64,000 nucleotides of DNA from Moringa oleifera (Eukaryota > Streptophyta > Magnoliopsida > Brassicales > Moringaceae). Positions within the stretch are counted from its first letter, which is position 1; each line of letters opens with the position of its first letter. The stretch is from the NCBI GenBank assembly GCA_021397835.1, contig JAJFZO010000469.1, positions 124,001-188,000 of the forward strand, given 5' to 3'. The position numbers and the translations under genes are program-made. Shown piece after piece: positions 25,373-38,299 of this stretch. The notes beneath the pieces were generated by a model. The model saw nothing but the letters and a program-made list of their open reading frames with translations. It did not search any database and had not been told where the DNA came from.

Positions 25373-26382
25373 ACTTTCTAGGGCTTCCATTCTAGGTTGA
25401 TCTTTTATTGGGTTGGGCTATCTTTTTGGGCTATCCTTTTGGAATCCCCTATTGGGTTGGACTTATAAACTCCTTTGTTGGGCTAACCAAAGTCTTGGCT
25501 TGAAACATTGACTTAAAAATTTGACCTAAAATTTTGGGCTCTAATCCATCCTTTTCGTACCAATCATAATCCCCACCAATTGGAATCTCTGCTTGTATAT
25601 TTTCGAAAAAAGTTTTTCTTGAAGGCAAAATTTAGTATCAACATTTCTAAGGTTTGTAACATCATAAATATAACAATAGTCTTGTATTTGCCAAGGAAAG
25701 CATCTGTAAAAAAGCCTCCAAGCAGACATAAAAGAAAAGATGTTCCATAAAATCAATTATAATTATTGGTTGAAGTTGAAGTTGGCAAATGCATTATGTC
25801 AATCAGGTATGTCACCAAGTTAACTGCAATTCTCGTTAATAAAAGCCTTACACATATCTCAATCCCTGTAAAATTATTTTACGAACTTTTCATGCATTCA
25901 ATTAAATTCTAAACTAATGGTACTTTTGTGGTTAAGTCATTATAAAAAGTTAAATGAAGATTAAATTCCCATTTTAGGGTATCGATTGACTGCTAAGAAG
26001 AAAAGTACAATATTATTAAAAGGGAACTAACACTAATAGACTAAAAATTATAGATATATCCATAATACACATGTATGATAGAATGTCTGCCTTATCTTAT
26101 AAACTGTGTACAATTAGAAAATGACATGAATCATTAGTAAAAGCTTATATAAACTATAAGAGTTTTTATGAGTCCCATGTGTATTGTCCCTTTCTAATGC
26201 TCCTCCCTCATAGTTCCTCTAAGCAAAATTAACAAAAAGGTGAATCAAACAAAATAAATTAAGGTCACATGTGTTTTTGACAATAGATATAATGTGACAT
26301 GAAAGCCATAGTGGCCCCATAAGAACTATCTTTAAGGAACATAAAGATGTCATGAAATCCTCTCAAGTGCTCAACATAGAAT
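25373..26382. other. Unassigned DNA between the hAT and CACTA elements
   Basis: Starts with a short imperfect repeat of TTGGGTTGGGCTAT-like words (25415-25490). Otherwise nothing recognised. Confidence 0.35.
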
Positions 26383-26959
26383 CACTATAACAAAATAGGT
26401 TTTTCTTAACTATTAAAATATGTCTATTTTCATGGTTGCAAGACAGATGTCTAAACAAGCAATGTTAAAAATTTTGATCAAAAGATGACGGTTGCAAAAA
26501 TCGTAATCTAATACATCATTTCTTGACAGCTATACATGCATTAGATGACAATTCCAAAAATTGTCATCTAATGTATTTTTAATTTTAATAAAAAATAAGA
26601 AATTGATTATGAAAGATTTAACGTTGATCACATTTTGATTGACATTAAATCCCTTACTTTTGTGATTTTATATAAAAAATCATTAACAAATAATATTACA
26701 ATTGTATGTAAATTTTTAACACCATTCTTCTTTAATGTCGGTCATGCATTTAACGACATTAAAGACTAAAAGTTTTTTTAATATATAATTTATTAATTTA
26801 AATATTTATTTTTAAAATTATTTTTTAATTATTTTATATTCATAAATTGCAATTAATAATTCTCACAGTTAATTACAATAGAAATTGCATTACAATTGAC
26901 AATATTAATATACAAAATCTTATCAAATATGAATCACTCCAAATAAACCATACATTAAC

Positions 26960-27360
26960 ATTGATCACATTAAATCTATATAATATCACACTTCAATATG
27001 TATAATCAAGACTTTCATCAATTCTGCAATATTATTTCATAACAATGTTACACTAAAACCATATTTCAATAGGTATCAATACTAAATCATATCTTCGTCA
27101 TTATATCAGAATAATGATACATTAAAACTACACTCTAACATATATCAACACTTTCATCATTTCTTCATCATTTAACCATAACAAAATCACACTCTAATAT
27201 CTATCAATACCAAGTCACATCTTTATCATTATATCACAATAATGATACACTGAAACCATATTCCAAAATGCATCAACACCTTCATCACTTCTTCATCATT
27301 TAACCACAACAAAACGACACTCCATTGCACATCAACACACCTTCGTCATTTCCTTAACAT
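26960..27360. repeat. ~64-bp tandem repeat inside the CACTA element
   Basis: Five to six imperfect units with TTTCATCA(C/T)TTCTTCATCAT, AACAATGATACACT-like and ATATCAACAC words. Two-unit spacing is about 127-128 bp (TCA(T/C)ATCTT at 27087 and 27215; TTCATCA at 27154 and 27281). Lies near the left terminus, where CACTA elements often carry subterminal arrays. Confidence 0.7.
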
Positions 27361-27594
27361 TATAATACAATGTCAATGCAAAAAAATCTTATCTTCAACA
27401 TATATTCAAATATCAGACCCTCCCAACAATATAAAAAAACATTGTCATGCAAAAATTTTATTCAAAGAAATTAAATAATCATTCAAATTATTACATTAAT
27501 ATAAGTGGAGAACATGTACAATATATTATAATTGTTCTAATATACAAAAGAGTGAACATTCAAAATAATTTATTCACCTTCTTCCCCTAAGTAT

Positions 27595-29790
27595 GTTAAC
27601 ATGCATTCACAAAACTCTTTCCTCGCCTCATTTATTTCCACTTTGGTGTACGTGTTTTATCCTTCAGCTGCATTTACAAGAAAAATAAAGTAAATGCAAT
27701 AGTTTTGTATAATAAATAGACCAACTAATTAAAAATTATCAAACAACTTACAATTTTGTAAAAAATGATAATATCACTATGTCTTCCTGTGATGTTCCTC
27801 ATGTACGTCATGATATAATAACCACACTCAACATTAGAAGGTTGTTATTATTATGCTTAACAATTTTAAGTATATTAGGATCAAGGCTTTGCCCCAACAT
27901 GATAACACTACATTTAAATAGTAAAAATGCTAATATACTGAACAAAATAAAAAAAATAATAAAAAATACCAACTTTCATTACATTATAAATACTTAAGCA
28001 ATGAAACTTCTAAAATTTTTCCTTGAAAACTCAAAGACATGAATCACTACATACATCCTTAAAACACTAAAATATAAATAGTAGTCATATATAATTGTAA
28101 ATATTCTAATTAAGATGTAAATTTAGTAAATGTAATTAACTCATGTTGTGATTAAATTTTTCATATCATCTCGATTATCATTCCCCAAAAGATCAAAAAT
28201 CGTGTATTGGTAAAAGTCTGGTTCCACAATGACCAACATTCAATGTACTCTACATTGTTAAAAACAATTTCACTAAACACAAATCCAAAAATATGTTTGT
28301 TGTCAAAATTTTGTTTATACTTACTTGATATTGTATAGAAGCATTACAAAGCCTCCACGCATGCTGCTGATCTTCTTCTAGCAAGATTTTGAGCTTGCTC
28401 TTGAATGTCATTACAGCTCCCTATCGACACGATCATGGAATCAACAAATATATATTTGCTGTTTAAAGCATGTGTTTATTAAGTTTTTTGTAACATAGCA
28501 AGAGAGCACATCTAATAACATTGAAAATAAAAAAAGTACTAAAAAAATATGAGAGACACATTCAATGTAAGCTTATATGATGGTAACTTTTAACTCCTCC
28601 ATGTGAGAAAGCTATATGATGTCATCCTTGCAAATATATATCGTGCCTTTAAAACCAAAAATCTCAACACTTAGTGGAATGACTATTATCATATCTACAT
28701 CCATAACACGACACATATAATGATAATGAAATATAATCGGTTTTCAAATGGACTCTAGACCCCATTTGTGCATAATAGGTGGTCGTATTGATTTAGATAA
28801 CACTGACAAAAAGTCAAATATATCATCTCAATAATTCATTCTCAAATTCGTTAAAAATAATACTTATTTTAATATTATATTACCTGCAATCCAGGGCAAC
28901 AATCCACTGTGATGGCCAAGTAACATGTGTCTTAACAACTTGAGATATAATGAGCATATCCATGTTAGAAACCAATTGAGACAAGGGAGTTTCAAGCTTT
29001 ACAGCTATGGTGATTTGGACTCTGACATCACTTTTAACCATATCATGCCTATGGATTATCTTGTTCATGGCAAGATCAATGAAAATAGATCTATGGGCCA
29101 CAACATTCATTGTATTCCCAACCATTATCTGACATGATATACAATACAATAAAAAATACAAAGTAATGTTTAGTGCATACAAAATTAGTTTACATGAACT
29201 AAATACAACATGGCATACCTTTTGAACTAGTTGGTAGAATATTTGGTGTGTGTTGAAAGTAGTGTGGGTCTTAGTTTTTGTCATCAACTTATAGTTCTCC
29301 CATATTAATACTAGCCGTACTAGAACATTTCTAGCCAAGTGAGTAAAATGAGGTGTGTTGATGTCATACTATAAATGTCAATGATCATTGATCTAATGCA
29401 ATATGTCCTTCAATTTTTTCTTAGTTGTTTCATCATTAGTCAAAATTGTTTGTATCTTAACTCTTCTTGTAAAATAAGAAGTAATGAATACCTCAGAATT
29501 AACACCTCTCACACGACGCAAAATGCTCTAGAGTGCCAATAGTATTTGCGAGTACCTTTTTTATGTATGAAGGTTTAAAAGTTTCTTGTGTGACTAGTAC
29601 CACCAATTCGTCCTGTAAATAACCAATTAAAGCATAAGCATTGCAATTTTTATTTGAAAATAACAAAATTTAAAAAGCATATAAAACCAAAAAACTTATT
29701 ATTCTATCAGTACATGCTCTAACTAGTTCGTTGATGTACTCGCCCTTCGAATTAGCACGTGCTGTTGTTAGTCACCTTTTTATAATAAAT
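27595..29790 (-). pseudogene. PTTA-type transposon protein with DUF8039-like and Ulp1-like protease domains, broken
   Basis: Read on the - strand in order. About 29770-29465: KGEYINELVRACTDRII, LANTIGTLEHF and RVRGVNSEVFI, matching the ALGxxEHxGRVRGVG box of plant PTTA/En-Spm transposases. At 29140-28868: MVGNTMNVVAHRSIFID, DVRVQITIAV, LETPLSQL and VTWPSQWIV, matching the DUF8039 pattern. At about 28720-28600: VEIFGFKGTIYICKDDII. At about 28450-28330: IVSIGSCNDIQEQAQNLARR. At 27844-27790: QPSNVECGYYIMTYMRNI, the Ulp1/C48 box with the oxyanion Gln (27842-27844) six residues before the catalytic Cys (27824-27826). At about 27660-27595: TYTKVEINEARKEFCECM. Intervening DNA has introns or decay, several stops are present, and the catalytic His could not be placed. 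Probably a fossil. Confidence 0.75.
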
Positions 29791-30899
29791 CTTACATTTT
29801 AGTGATATTGATAGTAAGTGCTAAACAAAGCATCGGTAATGTTGTACACTCTTGTGTTTTCAAAAAAAAAAAAGGAAAAGGAAAATATATAATTTAAATA
29901 TAAATTAGTTTGACATTAATGGTAACTAGTATGGTAGCTTGGAAAGAGAAACTTAAAGATATTGGTCTAGTGGATGATAGAATAAGTTATGAATACAGCA
30001 TACCTTTTTTATGGCATATTAGCGCAGTAATAATGTAAGGAGCTCCTAATAAGAACCACCTATAATTAAAGCAAACCTATTCCACAAATAATGAATTCAG
30101 TTCTTGATTTAATTTAGTTGTATATATAAAAATGAATTTTGCATTGCAAACCATATGACACAAGATCACAACCCTTAATACTCAAATTAACATTATACTA
30201 CCTCCATACTTAAAGCTACTTACCATGACGAAGATGCTTTGCTTAATCTCTTGGCTATTTTTTTAATGAATTTTCTTCAACTAATAAAAACACCTAAATA
30301 AAATATAATCTGAGTAAAGAAATAAATTTTCAATTATAAAAATCGTGTAGTACATGAAAAAAGTTATAAAAGATAAATGAACAAAAAAGATACAAAAGGC
30401 AAAGGTTCATACCCTTCGTCATCCTAAAAAAAGGTCAATGATAAAGATATAGGACAAGCGAATCATAGAGGATTGATTTCTATCTCCTCAAAGCTTTAAC
30501 TGATTGTCCTAATACTTCTTTCATCTTGTTTCTTATCTTTGTTCTTTAACGATCAAAGCTTAAGGGACCATATATAGAGATTATTATAGGTTGCCAAAAG
30601 TTTTTCACCATTTCAAATTGTAAATTAATTAATTAATTGCATCCAAACCTTAAATTTGTGGGAGTTATTTACCATAATTAGCCTTTAAAAAATTATCTTT
30701 CTTTAAAATGTCCAAAATTATGAACTTTCATGTTTTTAACCTTTTTTTGACTGTAAAGGTATAATCGTGAGGGCAATATTACCTTATGTAAAATGGATAT
30801 ATCACATCTTTTTCTCTTTTTTACAAATAACATAATACCTATGGTACTGTGCACGTAGCTTTTTCCCTACCTTCTCTTATCACTCTCTCCCTTCTCCAT

Positions 30900-33800
30900 G
30901 TTCCTTCGCATATCTCTCTCTTCTCCACCTTTTTTTTTTCTCTCTTCTTGGTAACCAAGGCACGATAGCCTCTTCCTCTACTATTTCAAACCCATTTTAT
31001 ATGAAAACTATCAATATTTGATACAAATTGAAGTAAGAAAATTAAATTTTGATGTGCTTGGCTTAATACTAGATTATATGTTGTGCGAAAGAGTTAATTT
31101 TTAAGAATTTTTTATAATTTATTAAGGTGGTTTAAAACCCACAATTGTATTCAATAAGTTGGTTTTTTTTCCCCTTAGGTTTTAGCTTTACAGTATTTGT
31201 GTAACCACGTGTATGAGTTATGGTTTTCTTACTTATTTGAATTTTTGGTGAGGTACAAGAATAGGTTCAAATGGAACCCATTGAGGAGGATGGTTACTTA
31301 TGTGGTTATGGTGTGTAAAATTTTTAGCAAACAAAACTAGATTGTCTAGACATGTTTTTCAAATGCAATATGAACCTAAATGAAATGAAAGTTGTGCTAT
31401 GTTATTTTGATAGAGGTTCGGATTCCACGTCGCATATTCATGTAATGAGAGACAATTGGGAGATTTTAGCATTAGTTGGTGATGTTGAGTCAGTTAAAAT
31501 TATATTATGCAATTGCATGCAGGGTCAAATGCATGTTATTTTGGCTACCTAGTCCTATGATGACTTATTATGTTATACAATTATTATTAACTATAGTATA
31601 TTATTAGTAATCACACTGAATTATTATTAAGTGAATGAAGAAAAATTTTTACACTTTGATATTTTCAAATCTTTAGTTATCTATCAACATTTTTAATGTT
31701 AGCAAATTACTACAGTGTGGGACCAATAGTATGAAAAAATTACTGAAAGTAACTTAATATAAAATATTGTGACTTAATACTATGTAATAGTATGCCATCT
31801 ATTTTCATATTGACTTATTACTTTCAAATAATTTGTGTTTCGTATAAGTTACTACTTTATGAATTCTCAAGTATCTTATTCATAATGCATGATAGCTAAT
31901 GAGATTCGAGTGATAGTATCTTTCAATGGGCAATGAGTTAATGAAGATTCAAATTACTGTTATGTCAAAAATAATATGAAAAGCCTGGAAGTGATGGTTT
32001 AGAGAGGTTAAACATCTAGTTAATTAGTCAAGCATGTTAAATCAATCTTGAGCTATGAATGTGCTAAGTTGCATACCTTACTTAAAGTAGATGACAATAA
32101 ATTATCGACAAATGTGCATAGCGATGACTAATTGCTTGGTAATGTGATTCGCTATTTTTTTGGACTTGGGCTAGTATCATCTGATAATAATGGATTGATA
32201 GTGCTATAATGACATGTTTTAGTGCCATAGTGTACTGTGTATTTGTCATATTGCATGAATTGAGTGAATAGCGATTATGGTTATTCATATAATGGTGAAA
32301 TGTGTAGTGTGAAATATACTTATTATACATTTATTGTTAATCTAGAAAAATATTGATATGACCTAAAATTCAACTTATCCAATATCAAACTAATGATTAA
32401 CATCAACTTGAAAAAAAATGATTAGTAAAATATCCATCTCATTAAAACATGATTAAGTTACAGTTTTATATCTCCACATTATCAAATAATCATATCAAAC
32501 TAACTAACCATGAAATATACACTATCAAATTAACCATGTCATTATGAGACTCTACAAAACAACTATCAAAATAACCATCAATATGTTAATGTGGGGCTTT
32601 ACAAATTACTTGTTAAACTAACCTTATTAAACTAACTGATGTGTAAAATTTTAAAGTTGTAATTCCAGTTGGAAGTACAAGCATAATATCAAGCATCATC
32701 TGAATTGGTGTCCTTTAAATTAGCGAAAATTACTATTATGGTCGACTTTCTAATCCATTTAATATCTTGTTCAACAAAATTAATTTTAAGGCCTTTCACA
32801 AACATCTTTATGTGACATAGGCAAAATACTCCTTAGTTGCCTCTACAATAAGAACAACACCATCCTTCACCTTTAATGAATTAACAATGTATAAACCATA
32901 TTAATTTTATTATATATATATAGGAACTTATTCCTTCTTTTGGTATGAAAGCCTTTTTATGGAGAATAAGTCGTTATTTCAGTCACTACATCAATTTAAT
33001 AAGTCACTAAATTTATTTAATAAATTATTATACATATTTAATAAGTCATTAACTTTGATCAATATTTCGATATGTCTATTTAGTAAATCATATGCTTGTT
33101 TAATAAGTCCTATAGCTTAATTAATAGTCACTATGTATGTTTACAAGTCACTATGATTGATTAATGTTTCAATATGCTTGTTTAGTAAGTCATAATACTT
33201 GTTTAATAAGTCACTATATATGAATAGTAAGTTATTAGTACTTATGCCAAATTAAATACATATCATAAAAAGTTGTTAAAATATGCATAATTTAACTGCA
33301 CTAACAAAAAAATCATAAAAATGTCTAAATTTAGTAAAAGAAACTAATAATTTATATTAAAGTAAAATCAATCCACCAATAGATTAAATTGTAACATAAT
33401 CACATTTGTAAATGGAATTCAACTCGACATCCATAAATAAAAGAATTAATGGACTTCAAAGGATTGTGGATTATTCATAAATAGTACCTTATAAGCATTA
33501 GCAATTTTCACATATAGTTTTTTTTTTTTTAATTACGTAGAGATAATATACTTTTCTTTTTTCATTTAGGTTACAAGAGCACAAAATAAGAAAACAAATC
33601 GATATAAAATAAAGAATAAAATAATTAAAAATCAAAATACAAAAATAAATTAAGATAATTACATAATAATAAATATGAAAAACCCTTGATTTTCTTCATC
33701 TTTATCAAAGACATCCTAATTTATCTTTATTTTATTTATTTATTGACAAGTTGAGTTGTTACATATTTGATTTTTTTCACATCTTAATTTTTTTCTGAAA

Positions 33801-36800
33801 AAAGAAAAGAATCCAAAACATAAATTTCTTTTAAATGTTAATTTTATGTTTCTATAGTGAATTCATACGTAAACCATTCCAAATTGTTTGGGGGAATACA
33901 TAAACCATACAGATTGCTTAGCAAGCATATACAACATAAAATTTTCAATTCCATAATCCTCGTCAAACATAACCGATGCCCAACTCAAGAATAGAAAATG
34001 AGTAAGAAATATCCTACTACCTTACCTTCGTTGACATAGTGAAGGCAAGGAATACGAAGAAGTAGCTGACCCACAAAGATCCTTCATAACCGAGGACTTT
34101 AGCTTTTGAGTTTCAAGCTTCTATAAGTGAGGGTTTTGAGTTACAATAAGCAAGAGAGAGAAAGGAAATAAGCCTAAAGGTTGTCAAAGACCTCACAAAA
34201 ACAAATGACTAATGAGGCAAGATGAGGTAAGGTTTTGGCGAGGTAGGGTTTATATCGATTTTGTGCTTAAAATTACGAATACCGATAAGAATCAACAAGG
34301 GCTAAGAATTGACAAGGATTTCTAACCTGTTTCAGAAGTAGTAGAGATGGCTTGTAAGAAGGAGCGACTTCTCTTTCAATGACAGTATGGTCGACAGAGA
34401 AAGATAAAGATAAAAGAAAGATAGGCTTCGATGGGTCAACGATGATCCAAAGAACAATAGGTATGAATTTTGATCACTCAACATCTTGAGATAGATTCTA
34501 ATAGATATGGATTTTGTGTGTAAAGTGACAAAGATAGTGGCTGACAATGACAGAAATTTAGCCGATAGCGAAAGAGAAGATGAACGTTTTAGGTGTTTGG
34601 GTTTAGGTATTGATTATGAGAAAAGATAAAAAGGATTGGTTCTCTGAATTCAAAATCAATGAGTATATACCCATTGGGTCAAAGCATGTATCCTATCACG
34701 TACCTTTGCATTTAAAGTATTGATATGTAGGAGTAAAAGAAAATAGGATACAACAAACATTCTCTAAATTGTTTAAGGATGATATAGTATTATTTTGACA
34801 ATTTAGGCTAAAGGTAATTACACTAATAATTTTAATTTTTTTTTATAAATATAAAATATCAATAAGCTAAAAAAAAAATTACCTAATTTGCAGCTAATGA
34901 AGTGAAAGAGGAAGAAACGATCATGGGAAGGAAAAAAATGGTTTATGAAGGTAAGAAAATTGTGTTTTCTTTTTTACTTATATGATGTTGGCTTAATTTT
35001 TTTTAATCTTTATATTTGATTTTATATTTAGCATAAATGTCATTTAAAATTTTGAAGAATATTCTTTTTTTAATTCTAAACTTCTAGAGAGAACTTGATT
35101 TATTAATTTACATTAAATTGAATATTGCAAAAGATTTTAAAAATTAGAGATATTCAAATTAAAAATTTTATATTATGAATTTTGACTTAAAATTTTTTAT
35201 AAATATAAAAAAATATTCAAGCTAATATCATAAAATATTTCAGAGTTTGTTGAGTATTAAAAATATTTTTTAAAAATATTTTATCGTTAAAATTTTAAAA
35301 AAATTATAATAAATAGCTCGTGAATAAAAAAATGGGATTGACATAGAGTGCAAAATTTATTATGATTGTTTTTTATTATGCCTTTCAAGAGCAAAAATAA
35401 ACTTTTTTTATAAGAGTTTAAATTAAATATCTAATTTGACTATTTCTCATCAATCAAAATCTATTTAGAGACATTTTAAAATTTATGATATAGATTATGA
35501 AAGATAATATTTTTTTAAAATTTTAAATAACATTTATCCTTATATTTATTAATTTTAAAAATAAACCAAAGGTACCTTTTAAATTTTTTTCTCGTAAAAA
35601 CTATTTCATTATTCAAGTGATTTTAAAATATTAATTTGATTTTATTACAAGATTAATTTTATTATTTCATCTAATATTAAAATAAGTTTTAAGTTATAAG
35701 AATTTTTAAAATATTTAAAATTAATTATTAATATATTTAATATATATTTTAAAATATGAAATATAAATGCATGAGCCATATCAATTATCTTATATTGACA
35801 ATATGCCATATGTATCAATTTTTTAGTATAATGTTTCTATAGTTTTTAATAATATAAATGTCATTCAAGACTTTAATAAATTAAATAAATATTAGCTAAA
35901 AAGAGTTTACTTATTAATAACATAAGATAATATCATTTACAACATTGAAGAAAACTCATTTTTTCAATGTTTACCCTAAACTTGAAAACATCTCTAAATA
36001 GACCTTAATTGATAATTAAAAATAGTTAAATTGGATTTGACTCAAACTATTATCAAAAATTAAAAAAAAGGGTATATTTTTGTTGGTGAAATACCTAAAA
36101 GTCAATCTCTCAATTTTGAATAAATTTCGATTTATGAGCTATTTATTATAATTTTTTAATTTTTAACTATAAATTTTTTTTAAAGATGTTTTCAGTACAA
36201 AAAAAACTCCAAAATTTTTGTGGTAGTACCTCCAATATTTATTTATATCCATAAAAAATTTCAAATCAAAATTCGTAATACAAAATTTTCCATTTGAATA
36301 TCTTCAATCTTTTGAATTTTTTGATAATATTCAATTTGATCCAAATTGATAAATTATGATTTATTTGAAAAATTTTTGAAGCTCAAAATAAATATTAGGA
36401 GAGAGTATTTTTCAAAGTTTTAATTGATATTTATCTTTAAAAATTAAGTTTAATATGATAAATAATATAATTTAAAAGTTTAAATACATAATTAAATTTT
36501 AAATTAAAAACATAAGAATCATCATATTTTTATTAATAAGAATAAAAATATAAAAATTGTAAATATATATTAAAATTTAAATAAAAATAATTTTTTGTCG
36601 AAATGAGCATATAAAGTTTCTAATGTGTTTGATTTAATAAATACTATTTTTATTACATTCGAATCACACTTCTTATTTAGTTTGACTTATAAAATTTTTT
36701 AAATTTGAAATGTAAAATTTCAAAATATAAAAATTTGTGATATTGTTATGGAGGCAATTATAAATAAATCCCTAAAAGTATAAATTTTAATGACCAATGT

Positions 36801-36930
36801 TTACCGTTGCCATTATACATTTAGTAACAATGATTATTAAATAAAAGTCATTGAAAGCATGAATAATGAAGTTTATGCAATATATATAACAACTGCTACT
36901 AAACCATTGCTTTTAAAAGTCTTTTTTGGT
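30900..36930. other. AT-rich right-hand part of the CACTA region
   Basis: No further transposase motif recognised. A pyrimidine-rich stretch at about 30860-30960 would lie just upstream of the - strand transposase gene and could be its leader. A + strand frame at 31352-31552 (KVVLCYFDRGSDSTSHIHVM) has no family I can name. A loose array of AATAAGTCACTA words lies at 32955-33240. Confidence 0.4.
32955..33240. repeat. Loose array of AATAAGTCACTA-like motifs
   Basis: About ten variants of (T)TTAATAAGTCA(C/T)TA are spaced roughly 20-40 bp apart, alternating with TTGATCAATRTTTC and ATGCTTGTTTA words. The sequence is too diverged to give one period by eye. Confidence 0.6.
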
Positions 36931-37574
36931 TATAGTGAGCTCCCATGATAGGAGTATCATTTTTGTAATTTCTAAAATTTATTACGTTATGAAATGCAAT
37001 GGGAAGGATCTTTGTACTATTTGTAGTTAGGGTAATCTTGGGCCTTTGCGCCAAGGGCAACCGCCTAAGGCTTTCTAAATTTTTGAGTTCCTTCATTTAA
37101 GGACTCAATATGTATTTATATTTATATAATTTTATAAATTTTTGAGTTATTTTTTTAAAAAGGTTTTGAATTTTAACATTTAGGATGATTTAAATTTAAA
37201 TAAATTTAAATTAAAATAGTTGAATTTTAAATTAACAAGAAAAGAGATAAAAAGTTCTTTTATTGGTAAACATCTTTTTCTCCTTCTTTTGAGGTTTATC
37301 TCCTCTTTTTCCTATTTCCTTCTCCTAAATTCACTCAAGTATCTCTTTCCCTTTTATTCTTTGTAAATTTCTTTTTTCTTTTTAGTTGAGAGTATTGTTG
37401 ATTGATTGAAGTATCATTTAGACAAGTACAACAGGATTTTATTACTCTTCATTTATATCTCTTTTATCAGTTTTAATTGTTCAATCTATTTTAACTTTAT
37501 CATTTGCGTGTGTTTTCTAATTTTAAAACTTGATATTTGTGATACAAATTTGTTTTTCAAAAAGTATTAGTCAC

Positions 37575-37710
37575 AAAGTGAAAAGATAAAAGAAGAAATA
37601 GAAAGAAAAAAAAAAGTGGGAGAGATGATTGAAACTCAAAAAGGTGCTCTTGACAAGTTTTTAAAGACTCATTCTTTATTTGAAAATTCAGTTAATGAAT
37701 TATAATAACC
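37575..37710 (+). pseudogene. N-terminal fragment of a hAT-like (TTF-type) transposon protein
   Basis: A lysine-rich lead-in (KDKRRNRKKKKW style, frame poor) is followed at 37626 by MIETQKGALDKFLKTHS and a stop at 37704. IExQKGxLDKF is the typical opening of plant TTF-type zinc finger/hAT-like proteins. The zinc finger and the rest of the gene are not found downstream, where an LTR begins instead. Confidence 0.5.
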
Positions 37711-37898
37711 AAGTAATCAAGAAAAATTAGACGAATATGTTAAAGGCTAATATTTCTATATTTAATATTATAAATATTAAGTATCTTTGACTTAATATTT
37801 ATGTATTAAATATTCAAAATATTTAGCTATTTTATAGGCTAATGAATTGGCAAGTTATATGATAAAAATATCTTATGATTAATTTTTATGGGGGAGAT

Positions 37899-38290
37899 TG
37901 TTGGCAAGTATCTTTAGAATTATAACTTCTTATCTTTATAATTATATCTAGGTTAGAGTTGCATGGGAAATAAATTACCATGGGTTAATCTAATCTAAGC
38001 CAACTTATCTTGAGGGTAAGTATTATATAAAAGTAATCAATTTACTTGGAGAAAGTGTGGAGAAAAACTAAATCGTACCTTTATTTAGAGATTCAAAAAG
38101 AACTAAAGATTAAGAAATTATTCAACGCAAGAATCAACAGTTTTATAGAGAAACACACAACTAATGGATTATTCAATATCTAGATGTGAGTTCTACGATG
38201 TAGGTTGATTAACCAAACCACATAAAAATCTCATCTATGTTATTTGCATTTATGCTTGTGTTTACTTTATAAATTGGTTAAGTTACAACA
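37899..38290 (+). mobile_element. Orphan LTR with an upstream polypurine tract (probable 3' LTR)
   Basis: TGTTGGCAAG at 37899 to GTTACAACA ending at 38290 gives a 392-bp TG...CA unit with 5-bp inverted ends (TGTTG/CAACA). It is directly preceded by the polypurine tract ATGGGGGAGAT, as in Copia-type elements, so this is probably a 3' LTR with its internal region lost. A TATATAAAAG box lies at about 38021-38031. No 5-bp target duplication is visible (GAGAT on the left, TAAGG on the right), as expected if the left neighbour is internal element DNA. Confidence 0.55.
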
Positions 38291-38299
38291 TAAGGATAA

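Larger units (their letters stand above)
26383..36937 (-). mobile_element. Probable CACTA (En/Spm, PTTA type) transposon, decayed
   Basis: The left end begins CACTATAACAAAATAGG at 26383. The right end is TTTTTTGGTTATAGTG ending at 36937; its reverse complement CACTATAACCAAAAAAG matches the left end over about 17 positions with one gap. Subterminal DNA on the left holds inverted TGACAATT/AATTGTCA-type words (26490-26580). The - strand carries PTTA transposase, DUF8039-like and Ulp1-like protease remnants at 27595-29790. Flanking trinucleotides are AAT and AGC, so no 3-bp target duplication is seen. The right boundary is therefore less certain than the left, and other insertions may be nested in 31-36 kb. 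Confidence 0.6.

Noticed and set aside
31352..31552. 66-codon + strand frame, possibly Mutator-like
   Set aside because: The style (FDRGSDSTSHIHVM) vaguely recalls MULE leaders, but no MULE motif follows and no ends are present.
26380..36940. 3-bp target duplication of the large CACTA element
   Set aside because: Flanks are AAT and AGC; not identical, so it is not claimed.
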